A stretch of DNA of 64,000 bases from assembly GCA_965214115.1 (NCBI GenBank), contig CBDCAU010000009.1, forward strand, positions 124,001 through 188,000, given 5' to 3'. Below the pieces are notes generated by a model that had not been told where the DNA came from, did no database searches, and worked only from the letters and a program-made list of their open reading frames with translations. This DNA comes from Owenweeksia sp965214115. Its GTDB lineage: Bacteria > Bacteroidota > Bacteroidia > Flavobacteriales > Schleiferiaceae. The translations under genes and the position numbers were made by a program. Positions 27,871 through 35,072 of the stretch are shown in pieces (position 1 is the first letter of the stretch; every line of letters begins with the position of its first letter).

Positions 27871-28557
27871 TTAGATTTTAAAATAAAAAGCGGTAAAAAT
27901 GTGCAGCGCCGGCGACCCGCCACCGAACGGCTGCCGATATTCGCCACCGACTTCCATCTTGGGGCCGCTCTCCGGTTTGTAGCCCAACCCCAAGTTCACT
28001 CGGTTTTCCAGTTCGGCCATTGCGGCGTTGAAGGAAAACACCAATTCCTCTGACAAAATCAGGTAAAATTCCCCGCCGTCCAGTTGGGTGCCGCGCAGGG
28101 GGACGTCCGTGCCGAGGCGGTAGCGCAGGCGGTTTTCGTAGGATTTTTTCACGCGCTGTTCCAAGCGGAATCGGTGCGCCAAGCGGAACGCATTGACATA
28201 ATTGACGAAGACAAATTGCTCGGTAAAGCGGTGCTCGAAACCTTCGGCGGCGGTGTCCAATTCGCCGTCGCGTCGCAGTTTGTAGCTGAAAGTGGCGCTG
28301 CGCTGGTTGAACATCGCGTAAGAGGCGGCCACGTCCATTTCGATGCGCTCCAATTTTTGGCGGTCGTAGCCGGATTCCGCTTGGGGGGCGGCAAATCGGT
28401 GCAGCCCGCCCAGCGTCCCGTTGAACGACCAGCGCGGCGTGGCCTCCCAGGTGAAGCTGAAATTCGGATCCCATTTATATAAAAAGGGCGCGGCCTCCTG
28501 CGCGGACAATGCACCGCATATTCCTATTAATAAGATGAAAAACGCGCTTTTTCTCAT
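27871..28557 (-). CDS. DUF2490-like outer-membrane protein
   Basis: 228 aa from the ATG at 28557, chosen because it starts the signal peptide MRKSAFFILLIGICGALSAQ; an upstream ATG would add 12 residues. Beta-barrel pattern with FVNYVNAFRLAHRFRLEQRVKKSYENRLRYRLGTDVPLRG, EFYLILSEELVFSFN and a terminal HIFTAFYFKI is typical of DUF2490, a small outer-membrane barrel family of unknown function. It lies 12 bp upstream of mgtC on the same strand, so co-transcription is likely. Confidence 0.75.
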   Translation of the reverse strand: MRKSAFFILLIGICGALSAQEAAPFLYKWDPNFSFTWEATPRWSFNGTLGGLHRFAAPQAESGYDRQKLERIEMDVAASYAMFNQRSATFSYKLRRDGELDTAAEGFEHRFTEQFVFVNYVNAFRLAHRFRLEQRVKKSYENRLRYRLGTDVPLRGTQLDGGEFYLILSEELVFSFNAAMAELENRVNLGLGYKPESGPKMEVGGEYRQPFGGGSPALHIFTAFYFKI

Positions 28558-28588
28558 TAAAAAACATTTTAGCGTTTTGAGGTTATTT

Positions 28589-28682
28589 GCCACAAAGACT
28601 CAAAGGCACTAAGCTCTATTTTTACTATTAGATACTGATTTTAAATCGATTAGAAACTTTGTGTTCTTCGTGCCTTCGTGGC
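28589..28682. repeat. ~94-bp inverted-repeat element (gccacaaag...ctttgtgt..cgtggc), copy 1
   Basis: Left arm gccacaaagactcaaagg starts at 28589; the right arm ending ..tgccttcgtggc ends at 28682. The element can fold into one imperfect hairpin. Other copies: 30312-30401 and the interrupted one at 34637-34931. Confidence 0.75.
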
Positions 28683-28705
28683 TTAAAAAAATTCTTACAG
28701 TAGTA

Positions 28706-29308
28706 TCAAAACACAATATTATCCGTATCCCGCAGCTCGATACGTTTGATTTCCAGTAAGTTGCCATTTTTATCAAAAAGAAATTGATACGGTCCGAGGC
28801 GCTCGTTTTGCTCGCCGCCGTTCACGTCCGCTTCCAGTTCGTATTTGATGGTGGCTTGCGCCAAATTTCCCGAAAGGGCGACCCGCAAAACCGCCTCGGA
28901 ATCCCTCCCGCTAAACTGCCGCTGCACACGGAAAATGCGGTGGCGGCGGTAGTTCCCACAGAAATGGCCGCAGATTTTGTTGCGCGCATTTTCCGGCAAA
29001 TCCGCCAAGCGCACCAATTCCTCCACATCCATCAAATCGCCGTTTTCAAAAAATTCGATACTGAATTTCCGCCCGCTGTTTTTCACCTCCATTTCGTAAG
29101 AAATTCCTTTGTTTGAAAATTCTTTGAAATAGCGCACCCGCTGGGCGTTTTCTAAAAATGGCTGCGCCGCCTGCAACGCCGCCGCCGGAAAATCTTCTTC
29201 CGAAATCCGTTTTTCAAATTCCTTTTTTACAGAATCCTTTTGCGCGGAAAGTGCCGTCGCCATTAAAAAACTGAGCAGCGAAAGCGCGTATTTTAACATT
29301 CCATTCAT
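28706..29308 (-). CDS. exported PepSY-like protein
   Basis: 200 aa with signal peptide MNGMLKYALSLLSFLMATALSA. The segment RISEEDFPAAALQAAQPFLENAQRVRYFKE followed by SYEMEVKNSGRKFSIEFFENGDLMDVE has the arrangement of PepSY-like (BLIP-like, formerly DUF2874) domains in Bacteroidota periplasmic proteins; that is my inference from the pattern. The C-terminal half (TIKYELEADVNGGEQNERLGPYQFLFDKNGNLLEIKRIEL) looks like a second, related unit. Function of these proteins is unknown. It is divergent from the 29448 lipoprotein. Confidence 0.65.
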   Translation of the reverse strand: MNGMLKYALSLLSFLMATALSAQKDSVKKEFEKRISEEDFPAAALQAAQPFLENAQRVRYFKEFSNKGISYEMEVKNSGRKFSIEFFENGDLMDVEELVRLADLPENARNKICGHFCGNYRRHRIFRVQRQFSGRDSEAVLRVALSGNLAQATIKYELEADVNGGEQNERLGPYQFLFDKNGNLLEIKRIELRDTDNIVF

Positions 29309-29447
29309 ATTTGCGAAACACTACGCGCAACTTTCAAAAAATGTTTTGCCGCCGATGCTTAAAATCGTAAAAATGACGTTAAGCTCTTTTGCATTGCCGC
29401 AATCGGAAAATTGCATTACTTTAGTTGTCAATATTTTAAGGTCTGTA

Positions 29448-30302
29448 ATGAAATTCTTGCCCGCTACTTTACTCATTTTCATTTTGATAGGTTGCGAGAA
29501 ATACGAAATCGAAACGGTTTCTGACAACGCCCCGCCCGCCGAAACGGTGGTAACTGCCGAAATGAAAGGCAATTACGCCAATCGGCTCTTCATCACCTTG
29601 GCGGGAAGGAAAGCCGAGCCAGCCGAGTTTGATTCCGCCCTGCAAATCCTCGGCGATTCCGCCACGCCCGCCCAGCGCGAGCAACTCATCCAAACGCTTT
29701 TCGACCTGCCCGAATACGATTTCAAACTCTACCAAATCGCGCGCGGCGATTATTTGGAAAGTGTTGATACCGCGCTGATTAGCGAAGATTTTGAACGCGC
29801 CGTGCGGGAATTGCAAACGGCCACCGGCGGCAGTTATGAATATTGGAAATATGTGGCCGAAAGCCTTTTCCTTTTAATGGAAATCCCACAGAAACTGGAC
29901 AGCGCGCTGATTGATAACATCGAAATCCACCGCCGCATCATCAACAATATTTACTACGACGAAATCAATATGGGCACGGAAAATTTCGTGGTGGCCACCT
30001 TCCAGAATTTCCTTTTCCGCTACCCCACCAACGCCGAACTGGAAAACGCCAGCGCAATGGTGGACGGCAATCCCTCCTCGCTGTTTCTCGAAGCCGGCGC
30101 CTCCCGCTTGGATTTCACCGACATTTTTTTCAGCTCCGATGATTATTTCGAGGGCGTGGTTGTCAATCTCTATCGGAAATATCTGTTCCGCGACCCTGAA
30201 ACGGCGGAAATGCTCGAAAACACCCAAACCTATATGGCTGACCGCGACTATCAAAAACTGCAAATAAAAATACTCTCCAGCGATGAATATTTTTTCAATT
30301 AA
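29448..30302 (+). CDS. lipoprotein with DUF1549/DUF1553-like segments, first gene of cluster
   Basis: 284 aa, started at the ATG at 29448 because it begins the lipoprotein signal MKFLPATLLIFILIGC (lipobox LIGC). After ~35 residues the segment FITLAGRKAEPAEFDSAL...AQREQLIQTLFDLPEY has the spacing of DUF1549 (R...GR.PT..E...F...REKLVD.LL..PEY), and the later ATFQNFLFRYPTNAELENA and LYRKYLFRDPETAEM units resemble DUF1553/DUF4214. These are planctomycete-type cytochrome-associated domains of unknown role; the call is inference from motif spacing. It is followed by a second lipoprotein, a DUF1501-like protein, a cytochrome and a third lipoprotein on the same strand. Confidence 0.6.
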   Translation: MKFLPATLLIFILIGCEKYEIETVSDNAPPAETVVTAEMKGNYANRLFITLAGRKAEPAEFDSALQILGDSATPAQREQLIQTLFDLPEYDFKLYQIARGDYLESVDTALISEDFERAVRELQTATGGSYEYWKYVAESLFLLMEIPQKLDSALIDNIEIHRRIINNIYYDEINMGTENFVVATFQNFLFRYPTNAELENASAMVDGNPSSLFLEAGASRLDFTDIFFSSDDYFEGVVVNLYRKYLFRDPETAEMLENTQTYMADRDYQKLQIKILSSDEYFFN

Positions 30303-30311
30303 GAAGTTAAG

Positions 30312-30401
30312 GCCACGAAGACACAAAGGCGCTAAGGTTTTAGATGAAGTAAGTTCTGTTTGATGATTTTAAAAAAATTTGTGTCTTAGTGCCTTTGTGG
30401 C
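30312..30401. repeat. ~90-bp inverted-repeat element, copy 2
   Basis: gccacgaagacacaaagg (from 30312) and ..agtgcctttgtggc (to 30401) are the arms. It lies between two genes of the DUF1501/cytochrome cluster. Confidence 0.75.
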
Positions 30402-30421
30402 AAAAAATTAAAACAAAAGAT

Positions 30422-30904
30422 ATGCGCATTTTCGTAAAAATACTATTGGTTGTTATAATGATTTCTTGTTCCAAAGAAATCATCAAAGAATATGAAATCA
30501 ACGATGTAACGCTTTATACCAGCGCAAGCGAGAAAAAAAACTTGAAAAGTGATGAGCAATTCATCGCCATTTTATACACCGATATTTATGGGAAAAGCAT
30601 TAGTAATTCCGAGTTCAAAGCATTGCAAAAGGCTTACACTTCTTTGGGCGATAAAAAGATCATTATTGATATTATGATAAAAGCCAGTTTGGCGGATACG
30701 GTAAGCGCGGAAATCCCCACGCTTTCCACGATGCAAAGCGACCCCGTGGCTTTTGTGGATGACACCTACAAGCGGTTTTTAGTACGAAAACCTACCCAAC
30801 AGGAAACGTGGTTTTTGGTCAATCAAATTGAAAAAAATAATGGGCTGAAACCGATTGATATTTATTATGCGATGTTGACGAGTGAAGAGTATCGGTATTA
30901 TTAG
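30422..30904 (+). CDS. small lipoprotein with DUF1553/DUF4214-like unit
   Basis: 160 aa from the ATG at 30422; the upstream in-frame extension lies in the repeat element. Lipobox MISC (MRIFVKILLVVIMISC). FIAILYTDIYGKSISNSEFKAL and FVDDTYKRFLVRKPTQQETWFLVNQIE repeat the ..Y...R.P...E... pattern of the preceding lipoprotein, and the sequence ends LTSEEYRYY, as the preceding one ends ILSSDEYFFN. These look like two diverged copies of the same module. Function unknown. Confidence 0.6.
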   Translation: MRIFVKILLVVIMISCSKEIIKEYEINDVTLYTSASEKKNLKSDEQFIAILYTDIYGKSISNSEFKALQKAYTSLGDKKIIIDIMIKASLADTVSAEIPTLSTMQSDPVAFVDDTYKRFLVRKPTQQETWFLVNQIEKNNGLKPIDIYYAMLTSEEYRYY

Positions 30905-30975
30905 TTAGGAAGTCGACGGACGACGGTCAATAGTCGACAGCCTGTACGCAATAGCGGGTGTAAGACCTACCTCCC

Positions 30976-31010
30976 GACTGTGGACTGTGGACTGTGGACT
31001 GTGGACTGTG
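30976..31010. repeat. heptanucleotide tandem array (gactgtg x5) in a gene leader
   Basis: Five perfect gactgtg units in register, ending 17 bp before the ATG of the Tat-exported gene at 31028. Copy-number change would alter the promoter-to-start distance. Confidence 0.85.
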
Positions 31011-31027
31011 GACTTAAAAAAAGAAAA

Positions 31028-32329
31028 ATGGAAAGACGAAATTTCATCAAAAAAGCGGCGCTGGGCACGGCGGGGATGTTTGCCGCTCCCTATATTTTGC
31101 CGGCCGGGCGATTGTTTGCGCCGACGGGAGCGCGGAAAGCCAATCACGTGGTGTTTTGCCTCTTCGCGGGCGGGGTGCGGAATATTGAGAGTGTCCATCA
31201 AAACGACGGGAATCTGATGCCTTCGATGTTGAACGGCAACTCCCCCATTTCCAGCGACATAGCGGGCGATATGAGCAATTTGGGGGCTTCTCCCCTCTCC
31301 TCGCCGTTGGAAAATTTCGGGACAATGTTCCGCGAATTTCGCTACAGCGACGGGCCAACGGGGCATTTTAACGGCCACTTTACGGCGATAACCGGGCAAT
31401 ACACCGACAACAGCCTGAGCCTGCTGGAACGGCCGAAGCATCCCACCGTTTTTGAACTGTACCGCAAGCACAGCACGCCTTCGATGAGCGCGCTAAACAG
31501 TTGGTGGATAAGCACTTCCAACAATCTGTACCCGATGCTGAACTACAGCAACTACCCCGGCTACGGCCCGCTGTACGGGGCGAACCAACTCGCCCCCGGC
31601 GACTTTTTCAGCGGCGATACTGCACCGATATTTTTGAACAAAGCCAATTTCCCTTCCCAAAACAAAGACGCGCAGAACGAAATGCGCGAATTTTTCAACA
31701 ACAATTTTGGCAACACTTTAAATACCGCTTCAGGATTAAAAAACGAAACGGATGATGCCGAAAAAATTGATAAATGGATTGACAAAGTAATTGCCGATGG
31801 ATTGGGGGGAAGATTGAACAATCCTTGGAATCTCCCCAGCTATATGAGCAATGATATGTTCAATATTTACTTTGCGGAGGAAATTTTAAAAGAATTTGCA
31901 CCCGAATTGTTGGTTGTAAATATGTTCGGCGTGGACGTTTGCCACACGGATTTTACCCGCTATTGCAACAACCTGCGCCGCGCGGATTGGGCGGTGGGTC
32001 ATTTGTGGAATACCATTCAAAGTACGCCCGGCTTGGCGAACGATACCATCCTGATAGTGGCGCCGGAAATCGGGCGGAACGGGACGCCCAATTCCATCCT
32101 CGATGCCAACGGCCGCGCGGCTTACGACCATACCACGGGCGACCCCGTTTCCAAAGAAATTTTCTGCCTGATGGCCGGCCCGCCCAGCGTGGTGAACCAA
32201 GGGAAAGTCCTCTCAACACAAGTGGGCGAAAGCATCGACATCGTGCCGACCATCGCTCATATTTTGGGATTCGATGGCGAAGTTTCGGGATTGCTGCCGG
32301 GCCAAATTTTACAGGAGGCTTTTGTATAA
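31028..32329 (+). CDS. Tat-exported DUF1501-like (alkaline phosphatase-fold) protein
   Basis: 433 aa from the ATG at 31028; the longer frame is only translated heptamer repeat. N-terminus MERRNFIKKAALGTAGMFAA contains a twin-arginine-like RRNFIKK signal. The body has the alkaline-phosphatase/sulfatase superfamily order: VVFCLFAGGVRN at the start, VVNMFGVDVCHTDFTRYCNNLRRAD in the middle (metal-site D and H), and TILIVAPEIGRNG..., VGESIDIVPTIAHILGF near the end. No canonical sulfatase C/S-x-P-x-R motif was seen, so catalysis is unproven. DUF1501 genes pair with DUF1549/1553 cytochrome genes in Planctomycetes; the neighbours here repeat that association. Confidence 0.75.
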   Translation: MERRNFIKKAALGTAGMFAAPYILPAGRLFAPTGARKANHVVFCLFAGGVRNIESVHQNDGNLMPSMLNGNSPISSDIAGDMSNLGASPLSSPLENFGTMFREFRYSDGPTGHFNGHFTAITGQYTDNSLSLLERPKHPTVFELYRKHSTPSMSALNSWWISTSNNLYPMLNYSNYPGYGPLYGANQLAPGDFFSGDTAPIFLNKANFPSQNKDAQNEMREFFNNNFGNTLNTASGLKNETDDAEKIDKWIDKVIADGLGGRLNNPWNLPSYMSNDMFNIYFAEEILKEFAPELLVVNMFGVDVCHTDFTRYCNNLRRADWAVGHLWNTIQSTPGLANDTILIVAPEIGRNGTPNSILDANGRAAYDHTTGDPVSKEIFCLMAGPPSVVNQGKVLSTQVGESIDIVPTIAHILGFDGEVSGLLPGQILQEAFV

Positions 32330-32339
32330 AAATATTCCA

Positions 32340-33224
32340 ATGAAAAAAATTGCTTTTTTCTTTAGTTTTTCGGTTTTTTTGATTGCCATTTCTTGTGAAA
32401 AAGAGATTGACAACAATGCCGAAAACCCGTTTGGAAATCAAGAAGTGAAGGATTCTAATTCGACCAAATTAGACATCAAAACTTTTGAAGGTTTGCATCA
32501 GCAAATTTTTGCCATAAAATGTGCCAATCCCACTTGCCACGACGGCAGTTTTGAGCCGGATTTTCGCACCGTGCAAAGCGCGTATTCTTCGCTCGTTTAT
32601 CAGCCCGTTACCAAAAACGATTCATTGAATTTTTACAAATACCGCGTGTATCCCAAAAAGCTGAACGAGAGCTGGCTGATGCGCCGCGTGTTGGCGGATG
32701 AAGTTTTGGGAAGGATGCCGCTATACGCGCAACCCCTTAGCGATGAGGAAATTAACGCCATCCAAACGTGGATAATGGACGGCGCGCCGGACGCTTTTGG
32801 CAATAAACCCGCCTTCCCGAATTTGCCGCCCACCATTTACGGTTATCATATTAATGATGCAAACGGCGTCCGCATCGACACCAACCGGCCGCGCTGGTCG
32901 TCGCCCTTTTATTTGGATGCCAACACCAACTACACCCTGCGGATGTTCGTGGAAGATGACACCAGCGCCACGGCGGATTTGACGAATCACAAAATGGAAA
33001 TGAGCTACGAGCGTGACCAGTGGCAGCCGTTTGCGAGCTTCACCAGTTTTGTGAAAATTTGGGAGAACGTGATGGACGGCTCGTTTTCCACTAGCGGAAT
33101 TTCATCGGGCGACACGGTGTATTTCCGCTATTATGTGGCCGACCCCGCCGGAGCGGCGATTGATGAACCGCAAAATTCCAGTCCGTATTGGTTGAAAAAC
33201 CATTATTCTTTTATCATCAAATGA
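32340..33224 (+). CDS. cytochrome lipoprotein with PSCyt1-like domain and CX4CH heme motif
   Basis: 294 aa from the ATG at 32340, 10 bp after the preceding stop. Lipobox AISC (C19). Residues 50-150 form a single PSCyt1-like domain: a heme motif C61-ANPT-C66-H67, then RVYPKKLNESWLMRRVLAD, GRMPLYAQPLSDEEINAIQTWIMDGA, with M after GR as probable axial ligand. The motif has four residues between the cysteines instead of two, a form seen in many Bacteroidota homologs (family knowledge). The C-terminal ~130 residues are a beta-sandwich-like domain. Likely an electron-transfer or sensor lipoprotein. Confidence 0.78.
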   Translation: MKKIAFFFSFSVFLIAISCEKEIDNNAENPFGNQEVKDSNSTKLDIKTFEGLHQQIFAIKCANPTCHDGSFEPDFRTVQSAYSSLVYQPVTKNDSLNFYKYRVYPKKLNESWLMRRVLADEVLGRMPLYAQPLSDEEINAIQTWIMDGAPDAFGNKPAFPNLPPTIYGYHINDANGVRIDTNRPRWSSPFYLDANTNYTLRMFVEDDTSATADLTNHKMEMSYERDQWQPFASFTSFVKIWENVMDGSFSTSGISSGDTVYFRYYVADPAGAAIDEPQNSSPYWLKNHYSFIIK

Positions 33225-33709
33225 TTCAAAAATTTAATCCCAAAAGACAAAAAATTGCCGCTACTTTTTGTGTCGGGTTTGGAATGCTTTTGTTGTTTTT
33301 TTTGATGTTGATTTCCTCCTGTAAAAAAGAAGAAAATCCCATCGACCCTATACCGCAAATCGAACTCTTGGAAATCGGGCCGGAAACGGTGCGGGAGTTT
33401 CAGGATTCGCTGGTTATCCAACTGAAATACACGGATGGCGACGGGGATTTGGGCGGCATCCATCCCGACAGTTCCAATCTTTTTGTGATTGACAAACGGA
33501 TTGACGTGCCGTTTGAATTCCGCATCCAAGAGCTGGTGCCGGGCGGCGAGGAAGTGCCGATTACGGGAATTATCAATATCGTGATTCAGAATCTTTTCTT
33601 GACGGGGAGCGGGAGTTCGGAGGCGGCGACGTTTGAGATTTATGCGGAAGATCGCGCGGGGCATCGCAGCAATACGGTGGAAACGGGGGTGATTACGGTG
33701 GTGGAATAG
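33221..33709 (+). CDS. lipoprotein, last gene of the DUF1501/cytochrome cluster
   Basis: 162 aa; the ATG at 33221 overlaps the cytochrome stop by 4 nt (ATGA), which fixes the start. A lipobox SSC follows an unusually long hydrophobic signal (FCVGFGMLLLFFLMLISSC). The mature part has an Ig-like beta pattern with an acidic DGDGDLGG loop that could bind calcium, and VPITGIINIVIQNLFLTGSGSS. Translational coupling to the cytochrome suggests that the two work together. Function unknown. Confidence 0.7.
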   Translation: MIQKFNPKRQKIAATFCVGFGMLLLFFLMLISSCKKEENPIDPIPQIELLEIGPETVREFQDSLVIQLKYTDGDGDLGGIHPDSSNLFVIDKRIDVPFEFRIQELVPGGEEVPITGIINIVIQNLFLTGSGSSEAATFEIYAEDRAGHRSNTVETGVITVVE

Positions 33710-33760
33710 TTTCAACACGGAGACACGGAGACGCAGAGACTTCTTTGCGTTTTTTTTTTC

Positions 33761-33780
33761 ACGGACTTGTTCCGTTTTTT
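33761..33780 (+). terminator. weak terminator after the lipoprotein cluster
   Basis: ACGGA and TCCGT pair around 5 nt and are followed by six T, 50 bp beyond the last stop of the cluster. The stem is short. Confidence 0.4.
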
Positions 33781-33904
33781 GGGAGATTTCGCGGATGGCG
33801 CAGATTTTTAGACGCTGGGAACGCGCGTATTTTCTAACTTTCCTAAACACTTTTGGGGCTTTAGTCGTTACCACCTCGTAACAAATCATTTAAAACAAAA
33901 AACA

Positions 33905-34468
33905 ATGGCAATTCCAATTCTTTCGAATATTGTAAACGGCATTAAAGGCGGCGTGAAAGCCACGATGAAAGGCGGTGCGGACGTAGGTTCGGCCACGGTG
34001 AACGCGGTAAAAGATGTAACGGTGAAAACACTGAAAGGCACGGCCGACTTGGTTTCCAAGGGCATCCAAGTGCCCGCCTCCATCGTGAAGGGCGCGGTGG
34101 AAGGTGCGTCGGAAATCGGTGTGACCATCGTAAAATCCATTAAAGGAATCGTGAACGGCACGGTGCAAGGCGCGATGAACGAAGGCGTGGAGCAGAAAGA
34201 TGCGGTGCAAGGCTCGGTGCGCCAAGCGCTGCACAGTGCCAAAGAGCTGGGCGAGGACGTGGGCGAAGTGGCCGTGGAAGCCGTGAAGGGCGCGGTGAAC
34301 GGCGTTTCGCAAGTGGGCGGCGACACGGCGCAGGCTACTAAAAACGCACTGACGGCCGCTTTGGAAGCCGCGAAAAACATTGGTGAGGAAGCCTACAATT
34401 CCGTGAAAAGCTCATTGGAAGAAGGCATCGACGATGCGAAAAACATCATCGACGAAATCAAAAAATAA
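33905..34468 (+). CDS. amphipathic helical repeat protein of unknown function
   Basis: 187 aa, no signal peptide, no Cys, Trp or His-rich parts; composed almost entirely of Ala/Gly/Val/Lys/Glu/Asp in amphipathic helical units such as GSATVNAVKDVTVKTLKGTADL, VKGAVEGASEIGVTIVKSIKGI and VAVEAVKGAVNGVSQVGGDTA. The units recur with spacing of roughly 35-45 residues and end with an acidic helix (EEGIDDAKNIIDEIKK). Composition is reminiscent of LEA-like, phasin-like or apolipoprotein-like surfaces, but no family is recognised. It has its own terminator (34496). A strand-2 reading frame over the same bases is a compositional shadow. Confidence 0.65.
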   Translation: MAIPILSNIVNGIKGGVKATMKGGADVGSATVNAVKDVTVKTLKGTADLVSKGIQVPASIVKGAVEGASEIGVTIVKSIKGIVNGTVQGAMNEGVEQKDAVQGSVRQALHSAKELGEDVGEVAVEAVKGAVNGVSQVGGDTAQATKNALTAALEAAKNIGEEAYNSVKSSLEEGIDDAKNIIDEIKK

Positions 34469-34495
34469 CTCATTTTTTCATTTTGATTGAAGGAG

Positions 34496-34525
34496 GCCCC
34501 GCGAGAAATGGCGGGGCTTTTTTTT
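34496..34525 (+). terminator. rho-independent terminator of the helical repeat protein
   Basis: gccccgc (34496-34502) and gcggggc (34511-34517) pair around 8 nt and are followed by eight T. Confidence 0.9.
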
Positions 34526-34636
34526 GGACGAAACCACGGTAAGAATGCAGCGGTACATAGTGAATTTTTATAAGAATATCTTGGCCATCCGTGATTTGAC
34601 TCTGAAGAGGCCGCCATTCTTTCGCCCTGAGATTTA

Positions 34637-34931
34637 GCCACAAAGGCACGAAGGATACAAAGATTAAGTCTTGGTTTAAAAAACATTTTGAAATGACATT
34701 GTGTCTTTGCGCCTTAGAGGCGGTCTAAATTTGCTTTGATGAGAATGATTATTGGTGTCGTGCCTTTGGCACTTGTGGATGAAGGAAAGTCCCGAAGGGA
34801 CGTTATATCGATAGCCCCAGACGTAAGTCTGGGGTTTAGTTTGCCAGAGCCTAACCAAGTGCCAACGGCACGACACAGGCTTTGCCCACACAACATTTCG
34901 TTATAGCAATTCTAAACAGCCTCTTAGTGGC
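34637..34931. repeat. ~90-bp inverted-repeat element, copy 3, interrupted by a MITE
   Basis: Left arm gccacaaaggcacgaagg from 34637; right arm gtgtctttgcgccttag|tggc is split by an insertion. Removing 34718-34927 leaves 85 bp, the size of the intact copies at 28589-28682 (94 bp) and 30312-30401 (90 bp). No gene lies between 34469 and 35072. Confidence 0.8.
34718..34922. mobile_element. 205-bp MITE with imperfect 17-bp terminal inverted repeats and 5-bp target duplication
   Basis: Ends aggcggtctaaatttgc and (reverse complement of the other end) aggctgtttagaattgc match at 13 of 17 positions. CTTAG occurs on both sides (34713-34717 and 34923-34927), consistent with target-site duplication. Inside are nested palindromes, including gtgtcgtgcctttggcactt (34755-34774) against its near-complement at 34857-34876 and gtcccgaagggac. 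No coding capacity. The parent transposase is not in the window. Confidence 0.75.
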
Positions 34932-35072
34932 AAAAAAAAATTGCGGTTGGAATCAAAAAAAGCAAAGCCATCAGGACATTACCCCTTGTAAGACAAATGA
35001 ATTTTGAGCGAAAATAAAACCGCGAGAAAGACTAATTTCGCTGGCTCCCAATCTTTTAAAATCCAAAAAAAA

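Noticed and set aside
30976..31010. CRISPR array
   Set aside because: Units are 7 bp without spacers; a tandem microsatellite, as are the arrays at 60477 and 35999.
33886..34380. Minus-strand frame of 164 codons
   Set aside because: Compositional shadow of the Ala/Val-rich helical protein gene.
34676..34891. 71-codon minus-strand frame
   Set aside because: Inside the MITE and repeat sequence.
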